Of a stretch of DNA of 14,282 nt, positions 1 to 5,638 are shown piece after piece; the stretch's first letter is position 1, and each line of letters opens with the position of its first letter. The notes beneath the pieces are model-generated. The model was not told where the DNA came from. It was given only the letters and a program-made list of their open reading frames with translations, and did not search any database. A program made the position numbers and the translations under genes. Source of the stretch: an uncultured Collinsella sp. (GTDB lineage: Bacteria; Actinomycetota; Coriobacteriia; Coriobacteriales; Coriobacteriaceae); the NCBI GenBank assembly GCA_900545555.1, contig UQZI01000055.1:1-14282 (forward strand), in the 5' to 3' direction.

Positions 1-80
1 GGATGCGACACTGAATGTGTCCATCCTCGCAGTATCCGGTTCTCAAGGTGCACGCTCTGCGGCTGATCCGGTCCGACCGG
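1..80 (-). promoter_or_regulatory. Probable rRNA operon leader with boxA-like motif (rRNA gene off the left edge)
   Basis: On the minus strand TTGAGAAC (39-46) is followed by CGGATACTG. This resembles the boxA antitermination element of actinobacterial rRNA leaders, which has a TTTGAGAAC core. Just upstream is a perfect 6-bp hairpin (68-80, CCGGTC/GACCGG), a plausible boxB-type stem. No coding sequence is present. The inference is that a 16S rRNA gene starts beyond coordinate 1 on the minus strand; the window does not contain it, so this is unproven. The same motif also occurs in 16S-23S spacers, but no rRNA lies upstream here, which favours a leader. Confidence 0.35.
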
Positions 81-89
81 GCCGCGCGG

Positions 90-300
90 CAAGGAGATAT
101 ATTGCCAGACCGCGAAGCGATGTGGGACGTCAATTCCACTCTTCACAAGTCCTACACAACATATCGCTTCCTATATAAGTAATAGAAAGGCTGGTGCAGA
201 AATACTGCACGTATCAGATGATGACCCTTCGGTTAAGAGATATATAAAGATCGGTCACCTGTAAGTGTCTATCTACCCGCGCCTTTGCTATATAAACCAG
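90..300 (-). promoter_or_regulatory. AT-rich non-coding region with repeated TATATA boxes, possible tandem promoters
   Basis: This stretch is clearly more AT-rich than the surrounding genes and has no credible ORF. TATATA or TATATC-like boxes occur at about 96-101, 172-177, 239-246 and 289-294, spaced roughly 50-75 bp apart, all readable as minus-strand -10 elements toward the presumed rRNA leader. Matching -35 boxes are weak, and the best one (TTGACG on the minus strand, 128-133) has no -10 box at normal distance. A perfect inverted repeat GTGCAG/CTGCAC (194-210) and an 8-bp repeat GAAGCGAT/ATCGCTTC (114-121, 163-170) lie between the boxes. Tandem rRNA promoters are the preferred reading, but individual promoters cannot be assigned. 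Confidence 0.3.
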
Positions 301-310
301 CGCTTTCGAT

Positions 311-345
311 AAAAAAAGGGAGCGCCGCGCACAGTGCGACACTCC
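311..345 (-). terminator. Intrinsic terminator of the infC-rpmI-rplT operon
   Basis: On the minus strand GGGAGTGTCGC (335-345) pairs with GCGGCGCTCCC (318-328) in an 11-bp stem containing two G-T pairs, followed by seven T residues (311-317). It lies 22 bp past the rplT stop codon and closes the translation operon before the presumed rRNA leader. Confidence 0.85.
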
Positions 346-367
346 CCTAGCGATTCAACAGAATCTA

Positions 368-727
368 TTAGGCCTCGAGAGCCTTCTTGGCAATGGCAGC
401 CAGCTCGTTGAAGGACTCGATGTCCTCGTAAGCCATCTGAGCCAGGACCTTGCGGTCGAGCTCGATACCGGCAACCTTCAGGCCGTGCATGAACTGAGAG
501 TAAGAGATGTCGTTCAGGCGAGCAGCAGCGTTGATACGGGTGATCCAGAGAGAACGAATCTCGCGCTTCTTGTTGCGGCGATCACGATACTGATACTGCA
601 GGGAGTGCTGGACCTGCTCTTTAGCATGCTTGTAAGTACGCGAAGCGGCACCGTAGTAACCCTTCGCACGGTGCATAACGGTACGGCGCTTCTTCTTGGC
701 GGCAACAGCGCGCTTAATACGTGCCAT
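368..727 (-). CDS. rplT: Large ribosomal subunit protein L20
   Basis: This 119-residue basic protein matches the length and sequence of bacterial L20. It has the Arg/Lys-rich N-terminal extension starting MARIKRAVAAKKKRR, then the YYGAASRTYKHAKEQVQHS segment, the RNKKREIRSLWITRINAA core and a C-terminal globular domain. L20 binds 23S rRNA early in 50S assembly. In several bacteria it also represses its own operon by binding the infC leader mRNA, and this fits the attenuator seen at 1572-1605. The start is ATG with TAGGAG 10 nt upstream. It is the last gene of infC-rpmI-rplT, 46 bp after rpmI, and is followed by a strong terminator. Confidence 0.98.
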   Translation of the reverse strand: MARIKRAVAAKKKRRTVMHRAKGYYGAASRTYKHAKEQVQHSLQYQYRDRRNKKREIRSLWITRINAAARLNDISYSQFMHGLKVAGIELDRKVLAQMAYEDIESFNELAAIAKKALEA

Positions 728-773
728 GTTCTATCAACTCCTAGACGGTAAAACGAAAAACGGGAACGCGAAC

Positions 774-965
774 TTAGGCGAGACGCGACTTGATGACCTT
801 GCGGTCGGCAGCGGCGATCTCGGTCTCCTGACGGAAGCCACGCTTACGCTTGGTGGACTTCTTGCTCAGGATGTGGCTCTTGAAAGCCTTGGCGCGCATA
901 AGCTTGCCGGTACCAGTCTTGCGGAAACGCTTCTTGGTGCCGCTGTGGGACTTCATCTTAGGCAT
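774..965 (-). CDS. rpmI: Large ribosomal subunit protein L35
   Basis: This 63-residue, very basic protein begins MPKMKSHSGTKKRFRKTGTG, the typical bL35 N terminus, and continues with the AFKSHILSKKSTKRKR segment. Its length is normal for the family. L35 is a structural component of the 50S subunit. The start is supported by AAGGAG 6 nt before ATG. It sits 32 bp downstream of infC and 46 bp upstream of rplT, the canonical gene order, so it is almost certainly cotranscribed with both. Confidence 0.97.
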   Translation of the reverse strand: MPKMKSHSGTKKRFRKTGTGKLMRAKAFKSHILSKKSTKRKRGFRQETEIAAADRKVIKSRLA

Positions 966-997
966 GAAATACTCCTTAATCGGTTACAGAACACTAG

Positions 998-1552
998 TTA
1001 CTTGGTATCGCTTGCCGCTTTATCCTCATCGAAGGCGCCCTTAATCGGGGCGAGCAGCATAAGCATGTTACGGCCTTCCATCTTAGGCTTGGACTCGACC
1101 GTAGCGTAAGGCTTGAGATCCTCGGCGAGACGCTCGAGAACGTTAAGACCCTGCTCCGGGTGAGCCATCTCACGGCCGCGGAACATGATGGTGATCTTAA
1201 CGCGTGCGCCCTTCTTGAGGAAACGCAGAACGTGGCCCTTCTTGGTCTCGTAGTCGCCAACGTCGATCTTGGGTCGGAACTTCATTTCCTTGACCTCGAC
1301 CTTGGACTGGTTCTTACGAGCAGCCTTGGCCTTCATGGCCTGCTGGTACTTGAACTTACCGTAGTCCATGACCTTGCAGACCGGCGGCTCCGCGTTGGGA
1401 GCGATCTCGACCAGGTCGAGACCCTGATCGTCGGCGACGCGCTGGGCATCGCGGATGGCGAACAGGCCGAGCTGTGAGCCATCGACGCCAATCAAACGGC
1501 ACGAAGATGCAGTGATCTCGTCGTTGATGCGGGTGTCATCAGACTTAGCTAT
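998..1552 (-). CDS. infC: Translation initiation factor IF-3, probable ATA start codon
   Basis: IF-3 binds the 30S subunit, keeps it apart from 50S and checks start codon and initiator tRNA. The N-terminal domain holds PNAEPPVCKVMDYGKF (residues 52-67). The C-terminal domain holds FRGREMAH (124-131) and MEGRNMLMLLAP (158-169). A short acidic and lysine tail follows. The chosen start is ATA at 1552-1550, giving 184 residues beginning (M)AKSDDTRINDEI. An in-frame ATG lies 15 bp upstream at 1567, but GGAGG directly overlaps that ATG and lies 8 nt before the ATA, while the sequence upstream of the ATG is a T-run with no ribosome binding site. Rare AUU or AUA starts are well known for infC and let IF-3 limit its own synthesis. 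The family assignment is certain; the start is an inference. Confidence 0.96.
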   Translation of the reverse strand: MAKSDDTRINDEITASSCRLIGVDGSQLGLFAIRDAQRVADDQGLDLVEIAPNAEPPVCKVMDYGKFKYQQAMKAKAARKNQSKVEVKEMKFRPKIDVGDYETKKGHVLRFLKKGARVKITIMFRGREMAHPEQGLNVLERLAEDLKPYATVESKPKMEGRNMLMLLAPIKGAFDEDKAASDTK

Positions 1553-1571
1553 TTTCCCTACCTCCATTCAT

Positions 1572-1605
1572 AAAAAAATAACCCGGCGCTTCTCAGCAAC
1601 CAGGT
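1572..1605 (-). terminator. Attenuator hairpin in the infC leader
   Basis: On the minus strand ACCTGG (1600-1605) pairs with CCGGGT (1581-1586). The inner part adds GCT/AGC around a GAGA loop with one bulged T, about ten pairs in all, followed directly by TATTTTTTT. This is an intrinsic terminator only about 20 nt before the infC start, so it would stop the transcript before the operon. Premature termination in this position is the known mechanism of L20-controlled infC operons in Firmicutes. No anti-terminator partner was identified by eye. Confidence 0.7.
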
Positions 1606-1740
1606 CGTACACATAGACATCCTCGATTTGAGGAAATAAATCTAAGTTGTATGACCAGTCAGCTGCTCATTGGCGCCAAAAGGTGGGAACCCTCAGGTTC
1701 CTCTTTAGGGCATTGCGGGAACAACGCCTTGCGAATAATA
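1606..1740 (-). promoter_or_regulatory. infC operon promoter (-10) and structured 5' leader
   Basis: A TATTAT box on the minus strand (1735-1740) is the best -10 candidate; the -35 position about 17 bp upstream reads ATGTGA or AATGTG and is weak. This would give a leader of about 170-180 nt, long enough for regulatory structure. Within it GGAACC/GGTTCC forms a short stem (about 1686-1701), upstream of the attenuator hairpin. The region has no supported ORF. An L20-binding leader is the likely identity, by position and by the terminator, not by a verified structural match. Confidence 0.45.
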
Positions 1741-1771
1741 ACACGTACCGCGCGCTATCACATTACGTACA

Positions 1772-1797
1772 CGAAAAAGGGACCTTGACCCCCTTGA
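1772..1797 (-). terminator. Degenerate copy of the tRNA-Leu terminator
   Basis: The minus strand reads AAGGGGGTCAAGGTCCCTT followed by TTT, a weakened hairpin compared with the clean 7-bp stem of its sister copy at 1957-1979. The flanks match the sister copy closely, including CGTG after the T-run and GCAAGCGAG before the stem. It may still give some termination ahead of the infC promoter. Confidence 0.5.
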
Positions 1798-1814
1798 ACA
1801 CTCGCTTGCATGTA

Positions 1815-1837
1815 TGGTGCTCGAGACGAGACTCGAA
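1815..1837 (-). pseudogene. Remnant of a tRNA-Leu 3' end
   Basis: The minus strand reads TTCGAGTCTCGTCTCGAGC followed by ACCA. It matches the last 23 bases of the intact tRNA-Leu at 1999-2085 (T-loop, T-stem, acceptor strand, discriminator and CCA) with two substitutions. The remainder of the tRNA is missing, so it cannot fold as a tRNA. The match continues downstream through the terminator, for a repeat of about 67 bp. Confidence 0.7.
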
Positions 1838-1921
1838 GGGCCTTCGCTTCGCGAAGCCCCGGGCTTTGGGCGCGTGGCGCCCTCGCCACGCTCCGCTACA
1901 AACAGGCCACAGGCCTGTTTG
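1838..1921. repeat. Cluster of three tight GC-rich hairpins
   Basis: Three adjacent palindromes fill the space between the two tRNA-end copies. 1838-1860 is a 10-bp stem with one mismatch and a TTC loop. 1872-1891 is GCGTGGCG/CGCCACGC with a 4-nt loop. 1899-1921 is CAAACAGGCC/GGCCTGTTTG with a 3-nt loop. None has a T-run that would make it a classic terminator. The arrangement resembles mosaic extragenic palindromic repeats, but copy number elsewhere in the genome is unknown. Confidence 0.55.
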
Positions 1922-1956
1922 CTTAACGCTTCGCGCGCTCACGCGAGTTCGGCACG

Positions 1957-1979
1957 AAAAAGGGGGCCGCAACCCCCTT
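1957..1979 (-). terminator. Intrinsic terminator of tRNA-Leu
   Basis: On the minus strand AAGGGGG (1973-1979) pairs with CCCCCTT (1960-1966) around TTGCGG and is followed by more T residues (down to 1957). It begins about 20 bp after the tRNA CCA end. Confidence 0.8.
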
Positions 1980-1998
1980 GAACGCTCGCTTGCATGAA

Positions 1999-2085
1999 TG
2001 GTGCCCGAGGCGAGACTCGAACTCGCACGTTGTTGCCAACGGTGGATTTTGAGTCCACTGCGTCTGCCAATTCCGCCACTCGGGC
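1999..2085 (-). tRNA. tRNA-Leu(CAA), CCA encoded
   Basis: The minus strand folds as a class II tRNA. The acceptor stem is GCCCGAG/CTCGGGC, the discriminator is A and the CCA is encoded in the gene. The D-arm contains GGAATTGGCAGACGC. The anticodon stem is GTGGA/TCCAC with loop CTCAAAA, giving anticodon CAA (2049-2051), which reads UUG. The long variable arm is CGTTGGCAACAACG, as expected for leucine, and the T-arm is GCGAG-TTCGAGT-CTCGC. The total length is 87 nt with CCA. No other tRNA is adjacent, apart from the decayed 3' fragment downstream. A CACGCA/TGCGTG palindrome abuts the 5' end (2085-2097). The promoter is not clear. Confidence 0.97.
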
Positions 2086-2124
2086 ACGCAATGCGTGAGT
2101 TAGTTTATCACAGCTTTCTACCGA

Positions 2125-3558
2125 TTAGTCCGAAAATGGAACTTCGAGCATTTCGATGAGTTCGACCGTGCGGAGCATCTCGCGCCGACGGCATCCGCGA
2201 CCGTCGACCGAAGCCTCACCCATCTGGTTATCGTAAGGGTCCTCGCGCATGCCGTCGAAAGAGGGCTCAAACTCTGCCTGGAATCGATTGTTGGCCACCA
2301 TACGCCACGGGTCGAGATTGCCAAAGTAGTGACGGCGGCGCCACTCCTCCCCCATCCTGCGAGCAGAAGATCCAAATGACACGTCGGCGTTGAGCCAACC
2401 GGTCTGCGGCGTATAGAACTCTGCCCAGTCGTGCGACCCCACCGAATCGGGCGCAACATACAGGCCGCTCTGCCAACGGGCAGGCACGCCCGCGATACGG
2501 CACATGGTGATAAACGTGAGCGCCATAACGCCGCAATCGCCGCGGAGCGAATGCACGCAGTCATCGGCAATAGATCCCAAAAGCAAGTACGGCGGCTGAT
2601 AGCGATAGTCGATATGCTGCGTCAGGTAATCATAGATAGCACGGGCGCGATCGAGCGGATCCTCGAGTCCGTCAACAACACTGGCCGTCAGCTGCTGCAG
2701 ATACGGCGTAAATGCAATGTGCGGACGGTCCTCGGAAATATCCTCGGGCAGAGGCGCGTCCATACGCGGGTGAACCGGAAGTGTGCCACCGTAGACATCA
2801 CAATAAGCAGCATCGATGTGATAACGATAGGTCACCGAAAATAAGTGCTCGCTCGAGGAAGACCACGAGGCGGTACGCGCCGAAGCATTCGCGGGAGCAA
2901 CAGCGCCCTCCGGCGTCATGTCGAGGATCTCGACCCGAGACTGCTGACGGCAGGCAGCCGCGACGGGAAGCCAAGCGCAAACGGTCTCCCCTTCCAGAGC
3001 GCCGGGGACAGACACGGACGCTTTAAGCGTAATGACGCGAGCCAATCCGTTTTGCGACTCCATCTCCTTGAGCATCTCGTTGCGCAGTGCTACTCCGTCC
3101 GTAGAATCGGGCCGCATGCCGGGAACCTCTTTGGGATATACGCGAAGCGAATCGAGGAAGTTGTCGAGAACGAACAGTTCGCCATCGATAAAGCGCCAGT
3201 CAATACGCTTACGATTAATCAGGTCATCAAACTGCTCTTCGGTAAACTCTGGCCACTCCTCGCGAATCATCGCAATAGCCTGATCGCGCGACACCGAAAA
3301 ATGAAGCGGCGTCTCGAGCATGCGATACCGCTCGGCACGAACACAAGCAGCCAGCGAAGGCTCGGGGTTCTGCTCCAAAAGGCGATCGCAGGCAGCAACA
3401 GCCTGCATCAAATACCCGGCATCCTTAAGACGAAGAATCTCAGGCGGTAGCCCAATATCGAGATGGCGAAAATCATCACTGCAAACATCAACAGAGCAGC
3501 CAACAGGACCCTCGTCAATAACCTTCCCATCCGAAGGCAGTACATTAATAACAGCCAT
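2125..3558 (-). CDS. Transglutaminase-like superfamily protein
   Basis: This 477-residue protein carries a C-terminal transglutaminase-like core with a visible triad. Cys342 is in RGDCGVMALTF, followed by the typical CRIAGVPARWQSG. His376 is in GSHDWAEFY and Asp392 is in WLNADVSFG. Such domains act as cysteine proteases or amide-bond hydrolases or transferases, but the substrate here is unknown. Residues 1-330 are not recognised; 90-130 look helical and 170-260 beta-rich, similar in layout to other bacterial proteins with a domain before the core. No signal peptide or membrane segment is seen, so it is probably cytosolic, which is less usual for the family. The start is ATG 3558, with GGAG 7 nt upstream; an in-frame GTG at 3576 has the GGAG inside its reading frame and is less likely. 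It is monocistronic with its own promoter. Confidence 0.85.
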   Translation of the reverse strand: MAVINVLPSDGKVIDEGPVGCSVDVCSDDFRHLDIGLPPEILRLKDAGYLMQAVAACDRLLEQNPEPSLAACVRAERYRMLETPLHFSVSRDQAIAMIREEWPEFTEEQFDDLINRKRIDWRFIDGELFVLDNFLDSLRVYPKEVPGMRPDSTDGVALRNEMLKEMESQNGLARVITLKASVSVPGALEGETVCAWLPVAAACRQQSRVEILDMTPEGAVAPANASARTASWSSSSEHLFSVTYRYHIDAAYCDVYGGTLPVHPRMDAPLPEDISEDRPHIAFTPYLQQLTASVVDGLEDPLDRARAIYDYLTQHIDYRYQPPYLLLGSIADDCVHSLRGDCGVMALTFITMCRIAGVPARWQSGLYVAPDSVGSHDWAEFYTPQTGWLNADVSFGSSARRMGEEWRRRHYFGNLDPWRMVANNRFQAEFEPSFDGMREDPYDNQMGEASVDGRGCRRREMLRTVELIEMLEVPFSD

Positions 3559-3593
3559 ACCAAAACTCCAAGTCACTAGAACGCTTGAAGCCC

Positions 3594-3622
3594 ATTGTAG
3601 CGAGATAAAAAGAAAGCCCCAA
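3594..3622 (-). promoter_or_regulatory. Promoter of the transglutaminase-like gene
   Basis: On the minus strand TTGGGG (3617-3622) is separated by exactly 17 bp from TACAAT (3594-3599), about 36 bp before the chosen ATG. Both boxes and the spacing fit a housekeeping sigma factor promoter. Confidence 0.55.
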
Positions 3623-3697
3623 CAAGGGAGCCATCAACACCGCTGAACGGTAGTCAAATAAATAATTCAGCCTCGTAACCCTGCGGCGTTAAACGAA

Positions 3698-3789
3698 GGA
3701 AGCCCCGTCCCCCGGAGCTGTTTTCTTGGCGCGACTTCTGGCAAAGCCAGGTGAGCGCAAAGGAAACAGTGTAGGGGGACGGGGCTTCC
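3698..3789. repeat. Long inverted repeat with 16-bp perfect arms and an inner hairpin
   Basis: GGAAGCCCCGTCCCCC (3698-3713) is perfectly complementary to 3774-3789. The 60-bp interior holds its own hairpin, CTGGC-AAA-GCCAG (3738-3750), and partly complementary CTGTTTTC/GGAAACAG segments (about 3718-3725 and 3762-3769) extending the stem. It starts 20 bp past the fba stop codon, so it may act as a transcript end or stabiliser for fba. It lacks a proper T-run on the minus strand (CTTCCTTCGTTT). The size and symmetry also fit a non-autonomous mobile or extragenic palindromic element. Confidence 0.7.
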
Positions 3790-3809
3790 GGCGGGAAGTT
3801 TAGCGACGC

Positions 3810-4676
3810 TTACGCCTTGTTGACGGAGCCAAACTCCTCCATGAGCTCCTTGGTGCGGGCAACGATGTTGTCGCGACCAGGCTTGAGGAGCTTGCGGGGG
3901 TCAAAGCCCTTGCCCTGCTGATCCTTGCCAGCCTCGATGTACTCGCGGACGCCCTTGGCGAAGACGAGCTGCAGGTCGGTGTTGACGTTGATCTTGGAGA
4001 TGCCCAGGGAGATGGCCTTCTTGATCTGATCCTCGGGGATGCCGGTGCCACCGTGCAGAACGAGGGGCAGGTCACCGGTCTGGGCCTTAATCTCGCCCAG
4101 ACGCTCGAAGGAAAGACCAGCCCAGTCGGCGGGGTACACGCCGTGGATGTTGCCGATGCCGCAGGCGAGGAAGTCGACACCCAGGTCAGCGATCTGCTTG
4201 CACTCAGCAGGATCAGCGAGCTCGCCGCTGGAGGTCACACCGTCCTCGGTGCCGCCGATGCCGCCGACCTCGGCCTCGATGGACATGCCCTTGGAGTGGG
4301 CAAGCTCAACGAGCTCCTTGGTGCGGTCGAGGTTAAGCTGGAAGGTCTCCTCGTGAGAGCCGTCATACATGATGGACGTGAAGCCGGCCTCGATGCACTT
4401 GAAGCAGTCCTCGTAAGAACCGTGATCGAGGTGAAGGGCGACGGGAACGGTAACGCCCGTGGCCTCGACGGCAGCCTTGACCATGTCGGCGCAGACCTTG
4501 AAACCGCCCATCCACTTAGCGGCACCAGCGGTGCACTGAAGGATCAGCGGAGACTTGGCCTCCTCGGCGGCCTGGAGAATAGCCAGGGTCCACTCGAGGT
4601 TGTTGGTGTTGAAGGCACCAAGACCGTACTTGCCGGCCTCGGCCTTCTTGAGCATGTCTGCTGCGTTGACGAGCAT
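3810..4676 (-). CDS. fba: Class II fructose-bisphosphate aldolase
   Basis: The enzyme cleaves fructose 1,6-bisphosphate to glyceraldehyde 3-phosphate and dihydroxyacetone phosphate in glycolysis, and runs in reverse in gluconeogenesis. The 288 residues match the FbaA-type class II length. Visible sites are HLDHG with catalytic Asp84 and zinc ligand His85, the glycine-rich EVGGIGG loop (136-142), zinc ligands His178 (GNIHGVYP) and His208 (LHGGTGIP), and the phosphate-binding NVNTD (230-234). The start is ATG 4676, with GGAGG 8 nt upstream; the frame is open further upstream but runs through the promoter. Strong preference for AAG, CTG and GAG codons suggests high expression. It is probably transcribed alone. 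A tagatose-bisphosphate aldolase is a related alternative, but the overall match favours FBA. Confidence 0.95.
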   Translation of the reverse strand: MLVNAADMLKKAEAGKYGLGAFNTNNLEWTLAILQAAEEAKSPLILQCTAGAAKWMGGFKVCADMVKAAVEATGVTVPVALHLDHGSYEDCFKCIEAGFTSIMYDGSHEETFQLNLDRTKELVELAHSKGMSIEAEVGGIGGTEDGVTSSGELADPAECKQIADLGVDFLACGIGNIHGVYPADWAGLSFERLGEIKAQTGDLPLVLHGGTGIPEDQIKKAISLGISKINVNTDLQLVFAKGVREYIEAGKDQQGKGFDPRKLLKPGRDNIVARTKELMEEFGSVNKA

Positions 4677-4716
4677 AAAAGAAACCTCCTGTAAGGTTGC
4701 TCCGATAACGCCTGAG

Positions 4717-4744
4717 ATTTTACCACGGCGCACCCGAGCATAAA
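4717..4744 (-). promoter_or_regulatory. Promoter of fba
   Basis: The minus strand carries TGGTAAAAT, an extended -10 box (TAAAAT 4717-4722). TTTATG, 16 bp upstream (4739-4744), serves as a weak -35. It lies about 41 bp before the fba start. A TTCGT/ACGAA inverted repeat (4747-4762) abuts the -35 and could be an operator. A 9-bp inverted repeat, CGTCCAAAC (4766-4774) and GTTTGGACG (4832-4840), lies further upstream. Confidence 0.55.
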
Positions 4745-4870
4745 CGTTCGTTTGTTCACGAATATCGTCCAAACAGACTTTTTTGACCGTTTGCCCTACG
4801 AAATCGACCCGTTGGGGAAAAATAGCTTGACGTTTGGACGCTTCTCGTGCTTCAAAAGCCGACTATTAAG

Positions 4871-5554
4871 CTAAATCTGCATGAAAGGGTTCTGCATGAG
4901 CTCGCGTGCCATGGTGGTCGAATCGCCATGACCGGTTAGGCAAACGGTATCGGGCGGGAGAAGCCGGGCGAGCTTGGAGAGCGAGCGCAGAATCGCCGCC
5001 TCGTCTCCTCCAGAAAGATCGGTGCGGCCGTGCCCACCCGGAAACAGGGTGTCGCCCACAAAGGCAATGTTCCCCTGCTCGGTGGCAGCAAACAAGACGA
5101 TCCCGCCCGGCGTATGCCCTGGCGTCTCGATCACCTGCAGGTAGATATCGCCCACCTTGATAGCATCTCCCTCGGCGAGCAGGTGCGTCGGCTCCCCGGG
5201 GTCAGGCGTCTCAATGCCCCACATAGCTCGCTGTTCCTCGATGTTCGCATGCGGCACCGCCACATCCTTAGCACACAGCTCATACTGGCAGCCCTCGCCA
5301 ACGGTGGTTCGCACGCCTGCAACACCACCAACATGATCGGCATGGCCATGAGTGCATACGGCGCCAAACACGCGTACGCCGGGATGCTCGGCTCGAATAT
5401 GCTCCACCAGGCGTTCGCCTTCCCATGCGGGATCGATAATCACGCACTCATTGTCCGAAATGACAGCATAGCTATTGGTCTGAATGGGACCGTTTACGAG
5501 CGTCTCGATCTCGACCGATCCCTTGGGAGTTAAATCCAAGGACACAGCACTCAT
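4871..5554 (-). CDS. Metallo-beta-lactamase-fold hydrolase, glyoxalase II-like
   Basis: This 227-residue protein has a complete metallo-beta-lactamase site. It has THGHADH with His69, His71, Asp73 and His74, then His147 (ETPGHTPGG), bridging Asp168 (FVGDTLF) and His209 (LTGHGDS). The layout, including the GGHGRTDLSGGD loop, matches the small hydroxyacylglutathione-hydrolase-like group common in Gram-positive bacteria. Those proteins hydrolyse thioesters, but the true substrate is often unknown, and this lineage may lack glutathione. No signal peptide is seen, so it is cytosolic. The start ATG is preceded by GAGGAGAGGG. It is likely the last gene of the recJ-rel operon, 84 bp after rel, with a 12-bp hairpin in the gap. 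No clear terminator follows. Confidence 0.88.
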   Translation of the reverse strand: MSAVSLDLTPKGSVEIETLVNGPIQTNSYAVISDNECVIIDPAWEGERLVEHIRAEHPGVRVFGAVCTHGHADHVGGVAGVRTTVGEGCQYELCAKDVAVPHANIEEQRAMWGIETPDPGEPTHLLAEGDAIKVGDIYLQVIETPGHTPGGIVLFAATEQGNIAFVGDTLFPGGHGRTDLSGGDEAAILRSLSKLARLLPPDTVCLTGHGDSTTMARELMQNPFMQI

Positions 5555-5574
5555 GTCCCTCTCCTCTCTATAGA

Positions 5575-5602
5575 ACTCGAGGCATCAAACGATGCCTCGA
5601 GT
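5575..5602 (-). other. Perfect 12-bp hairpin between rel and the hydrolase gene
   Basis: ACTCGAGGCATC (5575-5586) pairs perfectly with GATGCCTCGAGT (5591-5602) around a 4-nt loop. It lies just before the hydrolase ribosome binding site. No T-run follows on the minus strand, so it is not an ordinary terminator. An RNA processing or stability element, a translation control hairpin or a protein-binding palindrome are the options. Confidence 0.6.
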
Positions 5603-5638
5603 GTAGCGAATATCGATAATGTGGCACGTTCGTCGCGA

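Larger units (their letters stand above)
1771..2021. repeat. Imperfect direct repeat: tRNA-Leu 3' end plus terminator, two copies
   Basis: Copy A (1771-1837) and copy B (1954-2021) share the block from ACGAAAAAGGG through the terminator, the segment CTCGCTTGCATG, the tRNA CCA end and the T-loop sequence GACTCGAA. The offset is 183-184 bp, with one small indel and scattered substitutions. Copy B belongs to the intact tRNA; copy A is a fragment. Two histories are possible: loss of most of a tandem tRNA duplicate, or a scar of integration and excision at the tRNA 3' end, the classic attachment site for integrases. No integrase is present in the window. Confidence 0.65.

Noticed and set aside
1680..1712. 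T-box-like string (AGGTGGGAACC) on the plus strand upstream of infC
   Set aside because: It is on the wrong strand for infC, lacks a specifier stem and has no plus-strand gene after it.
1647..1997. 116-codon plus-strand ORF between infC and the tRNA
   Set aside because: It runs through the infC leader, two terminators, the tRNA fragment and three hairpins, so non-coding signals explain the sequence better.
4677..4772. Upstream extension of the fba reading frame
   Set aside because: The frame is open but includes the promoter boxes, and the ATG at 4676 has a strong ribosome binding site and the normal family N terminus.
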